64,000 bases of DNA, taken from Pseudomonas schmalbachii (GTDB lineage Bacteria > Pseudomonadota > Gammaproteobacteria > Pseudomonadales > Pseudomonadaceae). The DNA lies in the NCBI RefSeq assembly GCF_017589465.1, contig NZ_JAELYA010000002.1, forward strand, positions 620,001 through 684,000, read 5' to 3'. Position 1 is the stretch's first letter. Each line of letters opens with the position of its first letter. Below the pieces are notes generated by a model that made no database searches, had not been told where the DNA came from, and saw only the letters and a program-made list of their open reading frames with translations. Of the stretch, positions 31,710-40,202 are shown one piece after another. The translations under genes were made by a program, and so were the position numbers.

Positions 31710-33019
31710 ACATTGAAGCCTTCAACGCCTGGATCGGCGCCAACCCGCAATGGCTGGCGCTGGTCCTGTTCCTGGTCGCCTTCCTCGAATGCGCGGCCAT
31801 CGTCGGCATCGTCCTGCCCGGGGTGGTGATGCTCTTCGCCATCGCCGTGCTGGCCGGCAGCGGCGCCCTCGGGCTGGGCGAAACCCTGCTGCTGGCGTTC
31901 GTCGGCGGGCTGCTGGGCGACATCCTTTCCTATTGGCTCGGCCGCCACTTCCACCAGAACATCCGCCGCCTGCCCGTGCTGCGCCACCACCCCGAGTGGA
32001 TCGCCGGGGCGGAAGGCTTCTTCGCCCGCAACGGCGTGGCCAGCCTGCTGGTCGGCCGCTTCATCGGCGCCTTCCGGCCGTTCCTGCCGATGATCGCCGG
32101 CATGCTCGACATGCCGTTCGGGCGCTTCCTCGCGGTTTCCGTGGTCGCCGCCGCCGGCTGGTCGGTCGCCTACCTGCTGCCCGGCTGGACCACCGGCGCG
32201 GCGATGCGCCTGCCGCTGCCGCCGGGCTTCTGGACGGAAGCGGCAGTGGTCGCCGCCGGACTGGCACTGATGATCGGCCTGCTGGTGCGGGCGAACCTGC
32301 GCCGGCACGTGTGGACGGCCCCGCTGGCGGCCGGACTGAACTTCATTCTGCTGCTGGTCCTGCTGCTCGGCTGGTCGCACCTGGACGCCCTCGATCACGG
32401 CCTGATGGCACTGGTGCAGGAACGCCGCACGCTGTGGATGAACAAGCTGATGGTAGCGGTAACCCGGGTCGGCGACTTCCGCACCCAGCTCGCCGCCGGC
32501 GCCATCCTCGCGCTGCTGCTGGCAGCCCTGCGGCTGTGGCGCCATGCGCTGTTCGCCGCTGCCAGCATGCTCGGCACCGCACTGCTGACCGACACCCTGA
32601 AGAAGCTGTTCGAACGCGCCCGCCCCGAAGTGATCGCCGACCCGCTCGGTGCCTTCAGCATGCCCAGCGGGCACAGCTCCGCCGCCTTCGCCTTCTTCCT
32701 CGTCCTCGGCCTGCTCGCCAGCCGCGAGAAACCGCCACGGGTGGGATTGGTCTGGCTGCTGCTGGCGCTGATCCCGGCGGCCAGCATCGCCATGTCGCGG
32801 GTCTACCTCGGCGCGCACTGGCCGAGCGACATCATCGCCGGCGCCCTGCTCGCCTCATCCGTCTGCGCGGCCTGCCTGTGGCTGTGCCAGCGTCGCCAGC
32901 CGCTGCCGGCGCTGTCGCCACGCATCTGGTGGACGCTGCTGCCGGCCTGCCTGCTGGTGCTCGCCATCGCCAGCGGCTGGGGGCTGACCGAAGCGATCCA
33001 CCGCTACACCCCGCTCTAA
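31706..33019 (+). CDS. DedA-PAP2 fusion membrane protein
   Basis: 437-aa inner-membrane protein made of two families. Residues 1 to about 175 are a DedA/VTT domain (undecaprenyl-phosphate or lipid flippase family), with FLECAAIVGIVLPGVVML, GGLLGDILSYWLGRH and GRFIGAFRPFLPMIAGM. After connecting helices, residues about 225-410 are a PAP2 phosphatase with all three motifs: KKLFERARP (299-307), PSGH (320-323) and SRVYLGAHWPSD (active His 371). The fusion suggests a phosphatase that supplies the lipid moved by the DedA part, possibly C55-PP/C55-P; this is inference. A REP pair starts one base after the stop. Confidence 0.92.
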   Translation: MNIEAFNAWIGANPQWLALVLFLVAFLECAAIVGIVLPGVVMLFAIAVLAGSGALGLGETLLLAFVGGLLGDILSYWLGRHFHQNIRRLPVLRHHPEWIAGAEGFFARNGVASLLVGRFIGAFRPFLPMIAGMLDMPFGRFLAVSVVAAAGWSVAYLLPGWTTGAAMRLPLPPGFWTEAAVVAAGLALMIGLLVRANLRRHVWTAPLAAGLNFILLLVLLLGWSHLDALDHGLMALVQERRTLWMNKLMVAVTRVGDFRTQLAAGAILALLLAALRLWRHALFAAASMLGTALLTDTLKKLFERARPEVIADPLGAFSMPSGHSSAAFAFFLVLGLLASREKPPRVGLVWLLLALIPAASIAMSRVYLGAHWPSDIIAGALLASSVCAACLWLCQRRQPLPALSPRIWWTLLPACLLVLAIASGWGLTEAIHRYTPL

Positions 33020-33020
33020 C

Positions 33021-33103
33021 GTAGGTTGGCGCTGAGCGCAGCGAAGCCCAACGGAGCACGGCTCGACAGGTGTTGGGCTTCGCTGCGCTCAGCGCCAACC
33101 TAC
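33021..33103. repeat. REP pair (BIME) after the DedA-PAP2 gene
   Basis: Two inverted copies of GTAGGTTGGCGCTGAGCGCA..GAAGCCCAAC, GTAG heads facing out, separated by about 20 bp. It fills most of the 113-bp convergent gap between the DedA-PAP2 and cobalamin-binding-protein genes; a partial third tail (GCGAAGCCCAGCGTTG) follows at 33109-33124. Confidence 0.88.
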
Positions 33104-33132
33104 GCTCTGCGAAGCCCAGCGTTGCATGTTGA

Positions 33133-33933
33133 TCAGCGCTTCGCCGTCGCCAGCAACCGGCACAGCTTCTCGGTCGCCGCGAGCATCGCGTAGCTCGGTC
33201 GCTCCAGGTTGAGGTCGGGGATTTGCCAGAGCTGGCCGAGGCGGGTTGCGCTGAGTTGCGGCATGTCGCGCCAGGCCGTCAGGTCGGTGTTGCTGCCGGC
33301 GAGGATCACTTCCGGGTCGCGCGCCAGCACCGACTCCATGCCGACCTGCGGGGCGGGCAGGTCGAGGTCGGCAAACAGGTTGGTGGCGCCGCAGACCTGC
33401 AGGGCATCGCTGATCACCTGGTTGCCGCCGAGGGTATATAGCGGTCGTTCACCCAGTTGGTAGAACACCCGCAACGGCCGCTCCCGACGGTACTCGCTGC
33501 GCAGCTGCGCGACGCGCCGGTCGAAGTCCTGCGCCAGTTGCCGGCCCTTCTCGCCCTGACCGAGCCGTTCGCCCAGATCGGCCAGTTGCCGGGAAACGTC
33601 CTGCATGCGGTGTGGTTCGGCGATGTACAGCGGGATGCCAAACTTCTTCAGCATGTCCAACTGCGCGGGCGGCACGCTGCCGGGCCACAGCAACAGAAGG
33701 TCGGGCTGCAGGCTGAGCAGGCGCTCCATGTCGATCTGCCCATAACGGCCGATCGACGGCACGCTGACAAGCGCCGGCGGCCGCTCGTAGCTGTCGAGCA
33801 TGCCGACCAGCCGGTCGCCGGCATCCAGCTCCAGCAGCATGTCGGTCATCGACGGCGACAGGCTGACCACCCGCTCGGCCGCCGCCAGCGGCAGAACCGC
33901 GAACAGCGACAGGAGCCAGGCAAGCAGGCGCAT
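33133..33933 (-). CDS. BtuF-like periplasmic cobalamin/siderophore-type binding protein
   Basis: 266 aa: signal peptide RLLAWLLSLFAVLPLAAA, then a type III (BtuF/TroA-helical-backbone) binding fold with VVSLSPSMTDMLLELDAGDRLVGM, PSIGRYGQIDMERLLSLQPDLLLLWP and GMESVLARDPEVILAGS. This pattern is typical of vitamin B12-binding BtuF, but the same fold binds heme and iron chelates. No permease or ATPase gene is adjacent. The ATG overlaps the stop of the upstream membrane-protein gene (TGATG); a longer in-frame reading exists but has no RBS. Confidence 0.82.
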   Translation of the reverse strand: MRLLAWLLSLFAVLPLAAAERVVSLSPSMTDMLLELDAGDRLVGMLDSYERPPALVSVPSIGRYGQIDMERLLSLQPDLLLLWPGSVPPAQLDMLKKFGIPLYIAEPHRMQDVSRQLADLGERLGQGEKGRQLAQDFDRRVAQLRSEYRRERPLRVFYQLGERPLYTLGGNQVISDALQVCGATNLFADLDLPAPQVGMESVLARDPEVILAGSNTDLTAWRDMPQLSATRLGQLWQIPDLNLERPSYAMLAATEKLCRLLATAKR

Positions 33934-34349
33934 CAGCGCAGTTGGCGGGGAATACGGTAGAGGATCAGGATGACCAGGCTGGTCAGGCCGAGCAGGATCA
34001 GCGCGACGCCGTTCAGGCCGAACAGCGCCGCCACCGCCGCGATCCATGCCGGCAGGCTGGCGCCCAGCGCGCCGCTGCGACGAGCCTGGGCCAGACGCAG
34101 CCAGGCGGAGTTCTCGTCCGGGGTATCCAGCGCCTGCTGGGTGGCCACCAGCGCCCTGCGGTAGTCGCGGAACAGCGACAGGGTCAGGAACATCGACAGC
34201 AGGCCGATGACGAAGGCCGGCGTGGCCAGCTCCGCCAGCCAGGTGTTGTCGCCAACCAGCAGGGCCACGGCGAGCACCGGCACGATGGCGAGGAGCACAT
34301 GCAGCCACCAGTTGGCGGCCATGCGGCGGCGGATGGCGATCCTGTTCAC
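33933..34349 (-). CDS. Small integral membrane protein, unknown
   Basis: 138 aa with four predicted membrane helices: about 14-33 ([19 protein letters not shown]), 41-58, 100-112 and 114-132. The middle holds a charged loop ([19 protein letters not shown]). I do not recognise a family. It overlaps ribA upstream (ATG within the ribA stop, 4 bp) and the BtuF-like gene downstream (1 bp), so the three are one translational unit. Confidence 0.75.
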   Translation of the reverse strand: MNRIAIRRRMAANWWLHVLLAIVPVLAVALLVGDNTWLAELATPAFVIGLLSMFLTLSLFRDYRRALVATQQALDTPDENSAWLRLAQARRSGALGASLPAWIAAVAALFGLNGVALILLGLTSLVILILYRIPRQLR

Positions 34350-34969
34350 TGGGCTTCGGCCTCGGCTTCACCCTGATGCATGTTGCCCAGCAGATGACCG
34401 AGCTTGCCCGCCTTGGTCGCCAGGTAGCGCTTGTTGTGCGGGTTCAGGCCCTTCTGCAACGGCACGCGCTGGGCGACGGAAAGGCCGTAGCCTTCCAGCG
34501 CCTTGACCTTGCGCGGGTTGTTGGTCATCAGCTTGAGCGCGCAGACGCCCAGGTGCTGCAGCATCGGCAGGCACATGGCGTAGTCGCGCTGGTCGGCGCC
34601 GAAGCCCAGTTGCAGGTTGGCTTCCACCGTATCGGCGCCGCCATCCTGCAGCTCGTAGGCGCGGATCTTGTTCAACAGGCCGATGCCACGGCCTTCCTGG
34701 CGCAGGTAGAGCAGCACGCCGCGGCCTTCATGGGCGATGGCCGCCAGGGCGCCTTCGAGCTGGAAGCCGCAGTCGCAACGCAGGCTGAACAGCGCATCGC
34801 CGGTCAGGCATTCGGAGTGCAGGCGACCCAGCACCGGCAGGCCGTCGTCGATCGTGCCCATGGTCAGGGCGACATGTTCCTTGCCGGTTTCCTCATCGAG
34901 GAAGCCATGCATGGTGAATTCGCCGAACGGTGTGGGCAGCTTGGAGGCGGCGACAAAGACAACGGACAC
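34346..34969 (-). CDS. ribA: GTP cyclohydrolase II
   Basis: First committed step of riboflavin synthesis from GTP. Start is a GTG behind AGGAG giving [18 protein letters not shown], 207 aa. The zinc and catalytic block [22 protein letters not shown], the [21 protein letters not shown] motif and [15 protein letters not shown] are all intact. It is separate from the main rib operon (36.6-42.5 kb), whose RibBA has lost these residues, so this gene is likely the only working GTP cyclohydrolase II here. Confidence 0.95.
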   Translation of the reverse strand: MSVVFVAASKLPTPFGEFTMHGFLDEETGKEHVALTMGTIDDGLPVLGRLHSECLTGDALFSLRCDCGFQLEGALAAIAHEGRGVLLYLRQEGRGIGLLNKIRAYELQDGGADTVEANLQLGFGADQRDYAMCLPMLQHLGVCALKLMTNNPRKVKALEGYGLSVAQRVPLQKGLNPHNKRYLATKAGKLGHLLGNMHQGEAEAEAQ

Positions 34970-35029
34970 CGGATGCTCCTGTCTTGGAAATACAAAGGGT
35001 GTGCATTGTAACAGCAGGGCGGGCGTGGC

Positions 35030-35694
35030 TGGCAGGCGAAATAGCAGCAAGACCGACGTTCAATGCCCGAAGGTGGAGTGGAATGAATTCACAGGCCTGC
35101 ATCTCGGTGGCAAGACGATCAACTGCCCATCGGGCAAATCCGACGCCAACGTCAACCTGCAGGGTCTGCCCCTCCAATGCTTTACCCCTCCCAAACCGCA
35201 CGTCGACGCATACGAACCGAAGAACTCCGCCAACTACATATTCGAGTACGACGGCCAGATGAAGGTCAGCGTGCGCAACGTCAACGGCAGGGTTGTACCC
35301 GGCCAACTTCTGCGATCCCACCCAGATGAAGTCCAATTCGCTGGGCAATGTCGCGCTCCTGGCCGGCAGCTATGTTGGCGACGCCTTCAGCGGCGGAATC
35401 ATTACGCTCGGTAGTTCGACAGAGATCTATGGCAGCGTGGTCGCCGGAGATTTTCTGAATACCGGCGGCAGCACCAGGATCAACGGCTATATCACCGCAG
35501 CAAAACAAAGTAACTCGACAAGCAGGAATTCATGGGGCGGCAGCACAACCATCGACCTGCAGAACCTGCCGCCCAGCTTCAACCCGTGCAGCCTTCCCGA
35601 CATGAGCGGCAACGAGCCGTGCGGAAACGGTTGCGAACCCGGTGACGGCAACCAGAGTACGGTGGCCACCCTGCAGTGGAGTCGCTACCTGTAG
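35030..35694 (+). pseudogene. Frameshifted gene remnant with bactofilin-like repeats
   Basis: Two adjoining plus-strand frames read as one protein: frame one (to about 35290) gives CPKVEWNEFTGLHLGGKTIN and VSVRNVNGR, then a single-base shift near 35285-35295 moves to YPANFCDPTQMKSNSLGNV, with a stop at 35694. The second part has short repeats like polymer-forming (bactofilin or PilX-associated) proteins: GIITLGSSTEIYGSVVAGDF, LNTGGSTRINGYITAAK. There is no start or signal peptide; the 5' end is lost near the ribA promoter. I do not recognise the parent gene. The MITE at 35705 follows the stop. Confidence 0.65.
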
Positions 35695-35704
35695 ATAGGC
35701 CTCA

Positions 35705-35844
35705 GAGCCTGTTTAGGATCTCGCGAGCTAGAGCAGAACAAGGCGAAAATGGGCGAGGGAGCGGAGTTTACACGCAGTAAATGAGCATCCTGAGCCCGTT
35801 TTCAACGCAGTTATGCCGACGCGCAGCAGATCGTAAACAGGCTC
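35705..35844. mobile_element. 140-bp MITE with terminal inverted repeats
   Basis: The ends GAGCCTGTTTAGGATCT (35705 onward) and the complement of AGATCGTAAACAGGCTC (to 35844) match at 16 of 17 positions. A 3-bp TCA lies directly on each side (35702-35704 and 35845-35847), fitting a target-site duplication. No transposase fits in 140 bp. The GAG ends and TNA target resemble the IS1031 branch of the IS5 family; that parentage is inference. Confidence 0.85.
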
Positions 35845-36486
35845 TCAGTGCTTGGATTCGAGAATCAGCATCCCCTGATCCTCGCGCCAGCCGACGCGAT
35901 TGAGATAGCTCATGCCGAGCAGCACGTCGGCCGGCGAGCCGCCTTCCATCATGATGGCGTCCACCCCGAGCACTTCCAGGCCGCCGACCTTGACCCGGTC
36001 GAGCTTCATCCGCCAGGCCTTGGCCACGCCGCTGGCGGTGTTGACCATCATCGCCTGGCCGTTGACGCGGAAATCCAGTCCCAGGCGCTGCGCCTGCGCC
36101 TCGTTCATCGCCACGGCGGTGGCGCCGGTATCGACCAGGAACTGCACCGACTGGCCATTGATCGAGCCGGCCACCCAGTAGTGCCCGCCAACGCCGCGGG
36201 CGATGCTCAGCGATTGCTGCTGCGGCGCGGCATAGCCGTCGCTGTATTCGCGGGAAAGTTCGAAGGTGCGCTCCACGCCGCCGATGCGCAGCACCGCCTT
36301 GCGGCTGTCGGCGCTGACCAGTTGCACGCCTTCCGGACTGCTCTGGCCGACCTTGAGCAGCCGGCGCTGGCCGTCGATGTTGACCACCGCGGCCCCGGCG
36401 AACAGGCCGACCACGCGCACCTGCGGCGCCGCCAGGGCGACCGCCGTGAGCGCGGAAAGAGTCAGGGCCAGCAACGCACGCAGCAT
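35845..36486 (-). CDS. Retropepsin-like aspartic protease, periplasmic
   Basis: 213-aa exported protein: signal peptide LRALLALTLSALTAVALA, a beta-rich N-terminal part, then a clan AA retropepsin domain (about 95-210) with the single catalytic motif VQFLVDTGATAVAMNEAQAQ and the second flap/core segment GSPADVLLGMSYLNRVGW. Such proteins (TIGR02281 type) must dimerise to be active; substrate unknown. Its TGA stop is the right-hand copy of the MITE target duplication, so the element landed exactly at the gene end. Confidence 0.88.
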   Translation of the reverse strand: MLRALLALTLSALTAVALAAPQVRVVGLFAGAAVVNIDGQRRLLKVGQSSPEGVQLVSADSRKAVLRIGGVERTFELSREYSDGYAAPQQQSLSIARGVGGHYWVAGSINGQSVQFLVDTGATAVAMNEAQAQRLGLDFRVNGQAMMVNTASGVAKAWRMKLDRVKVGGLEVLGVDAIMMEGGSPADVLLGMSYLNRVGWREDQGMLILESKH

Positions 36487-36562
36487 GTTCTACTCCTTGG
36501 CGAAATTCACCTGTGGACCGCCACGATACAACCGCCGCGACCAGCCGTCAGTGACGTGCCGA

Positions 36563-37078
36563 TCACAGCAGCCAGTTGGCCCAGCCCCAGACCAGTCCCT
36601 GCATGACCAGCCAGGCGAAGACGCCGGCCAGCACATCGTCGAGCATGATGCCGACGCCGCCGTGGACATTGCGGTCGATCCAGCTGATCGGCCACGGCTT
36701 GGCGATATCGACTATACGGAACACGACGAAGCCGATCAGCAGCCACCACCACCCCTCCGGCACCAGCCAGAGGGTTATCCACATGCCGACCATCTCGTCC
36801 CAGACGATGCCTTCGTGGTCGTGCACGCGCAGGTCGTCCGCCACCTTGCCGCACAGCCAGAAGCCGAACAGCATGGTGACGCCGAGCATCAGCCAGTAGC
36901 CCCAGTCCGGCAGCATCTGCCACAGCGGAATGAACGGCAAGGCGACCAGCGAACCCCAGGTGCCCGGCGCCTTGGGCAGGGTGCCGGAGCCGAAGCCGAA
37001 GGCGATGAAGTGCCAGGGGTTGTGCCAGACGGAATGCGGTACCGGCTGGGCCGGCGCCTGATCGGGATGCTCTACCAC
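36563..37078 (-). CDS. pgpA: Phosphatidylglycerophosphatase A
   Basis: Removes phosphate from PGP to give phosphatidylglycerol. The best start is a GTG at 37078 behind GGAG, giving VVEHPDQAPAQPVPHSVWHNP and 171 aa; longer readings lie inside thiL. Family features: FGFGSGTLPKAPGTWGSL, DHEGIVWDEMVGMWITLW and DRNVHGGVGIMLDDVLAG, plus three or four helices. It follows thiL by 2 bp. A perfect DnaA-box sequence occurs by chance or otherwise at 36775-36783 within it. Confidence 0.93.
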   Translation of the reverse strand: MVEHPDQAPAQPVPHSVWHNPWHFIAFGFGSGTLPKAPGTWGSLVALPFIPLWQMLPDWGYWLMLGVTMLFGFWLCGKVADDLRVHDHEGIVWDEMVGMWITLWLVPEGWWWLLIGFVVFRIVDIAKPWPISWIDRNVHGGVGIMLDDVLAGVFAWLVMQGLVWGWANWLL

Positions 37079-37080
37079 TG

Positions 37081-38040
37081 CTACTCCATGAAATGCAGAT
37101 AGCCGCCCTGACGCGGCGTGATGTCCTGTCCGCGGGCATCCAGCACCCGCACGCCCTCGCCCGCCTCGGCCCGGCCGACCACCGCCATCTGCGGCCATTG
37201 CGCCTGCAGTTCCGCCAGGTGGCGCGGTGGCAGGGTGAAGGCCAGCACGTAGTCGTCACCGGCTCCGAGTTTCTGCTGCAGGGCGCGTTCGGCGCCGAGC
37301 AGGGTTTCCAGCGCGGCGCTCGCCGGCAGCCGTTCGGACTCGATCACCAGGGCGACGCCCGAGGCGCGGGAGATGTGCCCGCAGTCGGCGAGCAGGCCGT
37401 CGGAAACGTCCAGCGCCGCCGTGGCCTTGCCGCGCAGCGCCTGACCGAAGGCCAGTTGCGGCTGCGGCGACCAGTAGCGCGCCAGCAGCGGCTCGGCGAT
37501 TTCCGCCGCAACCTGCTGGCGGCCGAGCACCAGCTCCAGCGCGCCACCTGCCTCGCCGACGACGCCGCCGACGCAGAGCAGGTCGCCCACCTGCGCACCG
37601 GCACGGGTCAGCGCCTGCCCGGCCGGCACCCGGCCGAACACGGTGACGGTCATGCTCAGCGGCCCGCGCGTGGTATCGCCGCCGACCAGCGCCAGACCGC
37701 AGTTGTGCGCCATCCGGTTGAGGCCGCGGGCGAAACCTTCCAGCCAGGCGGCATCGGCCGTCGGCAGGGTCAGCGCGAGCGTGAATGCAAGAGGGGTTGC
37801 GCCCATCGCCGCCAGATCGCTGGCGGATACCGCCAGGGCGCGCTGGCCGAGCAGGAAGGGATCGCAGACTTCGGGAAAGTGCACCCCGGCGACCAGGGTG
37901 TCGGTGGATACCGCCAGTTGCTCGCCGGGTGCGGGAGCCAGCAGGGCGCAGTCGTCGCCGATGCCCAGGGCCACGCCTTCGGCCCCGGCCGCGCAGGCGG
38001 CCGAGGCGAAGTAGCGGCGGATCAGCTCGAACTCACCCAT
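37081..38040 (-). CDS. thiL: Thiamine-monophosphate kinase
   Basis: Phosphorylates TMP to thiamin diphosphate. 319 aa, PurM-like fold: MGEFELIRRYFASA start, GIGDDCALLAPAPGEQLAVSTDTLVAGVHF (metal-binding Asp and the strap), AALDVSDGLLADCGHISRAS and AGDDYVLAFTLPP. Lies 17 bp after nusB and 2 bp before pgpA. Confidence 0.96.
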   Translation of the reverse strand: MGEFELIRRYFASAACAAGAEGVALGIGDDCALLAPAPGEQLAVSTDTLVAGVHFPEVCDPFLLGQRALAVSASDLAAMGATPLAFTLALTLPTADAAWLEGFARGLNRMAHNCGLALVGGDTTRGPLSMTVTVFGRVPAGQALTRAGAQVGDLLCVGGVVGEAGGALELVLGRQQVAAEIAEPLLARYWSPQPQLAFGQALRGKATAALDVSDGLLADCGHISRASGVALVIESERLPASAALETLLGAERALQQKLGAGDDYVLAFTLPPRHLAELQAQWPQMAVVGRAEAGEGVRVLDARGQDITPRQGGYLHFME

Positions 38041-38057
38041 GCCGACGGACGTAGCGC

Positions 38058-38540
38058 TTAGCGCTTGCCGCCGCGCAGCTCGGCCGCGCGCAGGCGCGGT
38101 GCCAGCTTGTCGAGCACGCCGTTGACGAACTTGTGCCCGTCGGTGGCGCCGAAGATCTTGGCCAGCTCGATGCCTTCGTTGATCACCACCTTGTACGGCA
38201 CGTCGGCGCGGTTGCGCAGCTCGTAGGTGGAGAGACGCAGGATCGCCAGTTCGACCGGATCGATTTCTTCCAGCGGGCGATCCAGGCAGGGCGTGAACTC
38301 CTGGTCCAGCTCGCTCTTCAGGCGCGGAACGCCGTGGAGGATCTCGTGGAAGTAGGCGCCGTCGACTTCGCTGAAATCGTTGTCGGTGCGGAACTGCGCT
38401 TCGATCTCGTTGAGCGGCTGGCCGGCCATCTGCCAGGAATACAAGGCCTGCACCGCGAGGCTGCGGGCCTTGCGGCGCATGGCGATCTTGTTCGGCTTAG
38501 CCGATTTGGGCGCCGGAGTGCCGCTGTCGTTGTTGCTCAC
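38058..38540 (-). CDS. nusB: Transcription antitermination factor NusB
   Basis: RNA-binding partner of NusE in rRNA antitermination. 160 aa from a GTG start ([18 protein letters not shown]) overlapping the ribH stop by 4 bp (GTGA). The core [19 protein letters not shown] and [35 protein letters not shown] are typical. Coupled to ribH as in many bacteria. Confidence 0.96.
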   Translation of the reverse strand: MSNNDSGTPAPKSAKPNKIAMRRKARSLAVQALYSWQMAGQPLNEIEAQFRTDNDFSEVDGAYFHEILHGVPRLKSELDQEFTPCLDRPLEEIDPVELAILRLSTYELRNRADVPYKVVINEGIELAKIFGATDGHKFVNGVLDKLAPRLRAAELRGGKR

Positions 38541-39013
38541 TTGGCCTCCAGCTGCGCCAGCAGGCTTACCATTTCCAGGGCGGAGAGAGCGGCTTCGGCG
38601 CCCTTGTTGCCGGCCTTGGTGCCGGAGCGCTCGATGGCCTGCTCGATGGAGTCGACGGTCAGCACGCCGAAGGCGACTGGAATGCCGAACTCCATGGAAA
38701 CCTGCGCCAGACCCTTGGTGCATTCACCGGCGACGTATTCGAAGTGCGGGGTGCCTCCACGGATCACGGCGCCGAGGGCGATGATCGCGGCGTATTCGCC
38801 TTGCTGGGCGACCTTCTGGGTCACCAGCGGGATCTCGAAGGCACCCGGAGCGCGGATGATGGTGATGTCGTCTTCCGACACGCCATGGCGGACCAGGGCG
38901 TCGATGGCGCCGCCCACCAGGCTTTCCACCACGAAGCTGTTGAAGCGGCCGACCACCAGGGCGTAACGGCCTTTGGGGGCGATGAAGGTACCTTCGATGG
39001 TCTTCAGGGTCAT
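38537..39013 (-). CDS. ribH: 6,7-dimethyl-8-ribityllumazine synthase
   Basis: Penultimate riboflavin step, forming the 60-mer or pentameric lumazine synthase. 158 aa from [20 protein letters not shown]. Active-site stretches: [53 protein letters not shown] and [20 protein letters not shown]. It lies 99 bp after ribBA. Confidence 0.96.
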   Translation of the reverse strand: MTLKTIEGTFIAPKGRYALVVGRFNSFVVESLVGGAIDALVRHGVSEDDITIIRAPGAFEIPLVTQKVAQQGEYAAIIALGAVIRGGTPHFEYVAGECTKGLAQVSMEFGIPVAFGVLTVDSIEQAIERSGTKAGNKGAEAALSALEMVSLLAQLEAK

Positions 39014-39112
39014 GTGCAGGTCTCGTCTGTTAAAGAGCCGGAGCGCACGTTCGGGCGCTCCGCGAAAATGGGTTGAAAGGCCGGCCGCCACGGACTGCGT
39101 GACGGCCAGGGC

Positions 39113-40192
39113 TCATTCAGCGGGCAGGTATTCTACAACTTCCAGGTCGAAGCCGGATATCGCGTTGAAACGCATCGGCGCGCTCATCAGGCGCATCTTG
39201 CGCACGCCGAGGTCGCGCAGGATCTGCGAACCGGCACCCACGGTACTGTAGGTGGTCGGCGACTTCGCCGCGGCGTTTTCGCGAACGTGGGCGAGCAGGT
39301 CGTCGCCGGCGATCTGGTGGCCGAGCAGCAGAACCACGCCGCCCGACTCGGCGACCTTGCTCATCGCCGCACGCAGGCTCCAGCGGCCCGGCTGGTTGAC
39401 CTGCAGCAGGTCGCGCAGCGGGTCCATGTTGTGCACGCGCACCAGGGTCGGCTCTTCGGGGCTGATATTGCCGACGGTCAGCGCCAGGTGGACTTCGTTC
39501 TCCACCGAGTCACGGTAGGTGATCAGGTTGAAGTGGCCCAGTTCGCTGTCCAGCGGCTGCTCGCCGATGCGCTCGACGGTGCGCTCGTGGATCAGGCGGT
39601 AGTGGATCAGGTCGGCGATGGTGCCGATCTTGATGCCATGCTGCTCGGCGAAGGCTTCCAGCTCCGGACGACGGGCCATGCTGCCGTCGTCGTTCATGAT
39701 CTCGCAGATCACCCCGGACGGCTCGAAACCGGCCATGCGCGCCAGGTCGCAAGCCGCCTCGGTGTGGCCGGCACGAGCCAGCACACCGCCCGGCTGGGCC
39801 ATCAGCGGGAAGATGTGGCCGGGGCTGACGATATCGGCAGCGACGGCATTCTTCGCCGCGGCAGCCTGCACGGTGCGCGCGCGGTCGGCGGCGGAAATGC
39901 CGGTGGTGACGCCTTCGGCGGCCTCGATGGAGACGGTGAACTTGGTGCCGAAGCCGGAGCCGTTGCGCTGCACCATCAGCGGCAGGCCGAGGCGCTCGCA
40001 ACGCTCGCGGTCCATCGGCATGCAGATCAGGCCACGGGCGTACTTGGCCATGAAGTTGATGTCTTCGGTGCGCACGGATTCGGCGGCCATGATCAGGTCG
40101 CCTTCGTTCTCGCGGTCTTCGTCATCCATCAGGATGACCATCTTGCCCTGACGAATGTCCTCGAGCAGTTCTTCTATGCTGTTGAGTGCCAT
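39113..40192 (-). CDS. ribB: 3,4-dihydroxy-2-butanone 4-phosphate synthase with degenerate RibA-like domain
   Basis: 359 aa. Residues 1-205 are a complete DHBP synthase: MVILMDDEDRENEGDLIMAAE, and RAGHTEAACDLARMAGFEPSGVICEIM. The C-terminal 150 residues align in layout with GTP cyclohydrolase II, but the zinc-binding block reads EPTLVRVHNMDPLRDLL with no cysteines, and the QEGRGIGL motif is absent (GVVLLLGHQIAGDD instead). It therefore should make DHBP only; GTP cyclohydrolase II activity comes from ribA at 34.3-35.0 kb. It is 10 bp after ribE. Confidence 0.93.
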   Translation of the reverse strand: MALNSIEELLEDIRQGKMVILMDDEDRENEGDLIMAAESVRTEDINFMAKYARGLICMPMDRERCERLGLPLMVQRNGSGFGTKFTVSIEAAEGVTTGISAADRARTVQAAAAKNAVAADIVSPGHIFPLMAQPGGVLARAGHTEAACDLARMAGFEPSGVICEIMNDDGSMARRPELEAFAEQHGIKIGTIADLIHYRLIHERTVERIGEQPLDSELGHFNLITYRDSVENEVHLALTVGNISPEEPTLVRVHNMDPLRDLLQVNQPGRWSLRAAMSKVAESGGVVLLLGHQIAGDDLLAHVRENAAAKSPTTYSTVGAGSQILRDLGVRKMRLMSAPMRFNAISGFDLEVVEYLPAE

Positions 40193-40202
40193 GGGCAGTT
40201 CC

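Noticed and set aside
35293..35694. Stand-alone 133-aa gene starting at TTG 35293
   Set aside because: The upstream frame continues the same kind of protein up to this point, so it is more simply the 3' part of a frameshifted gene.
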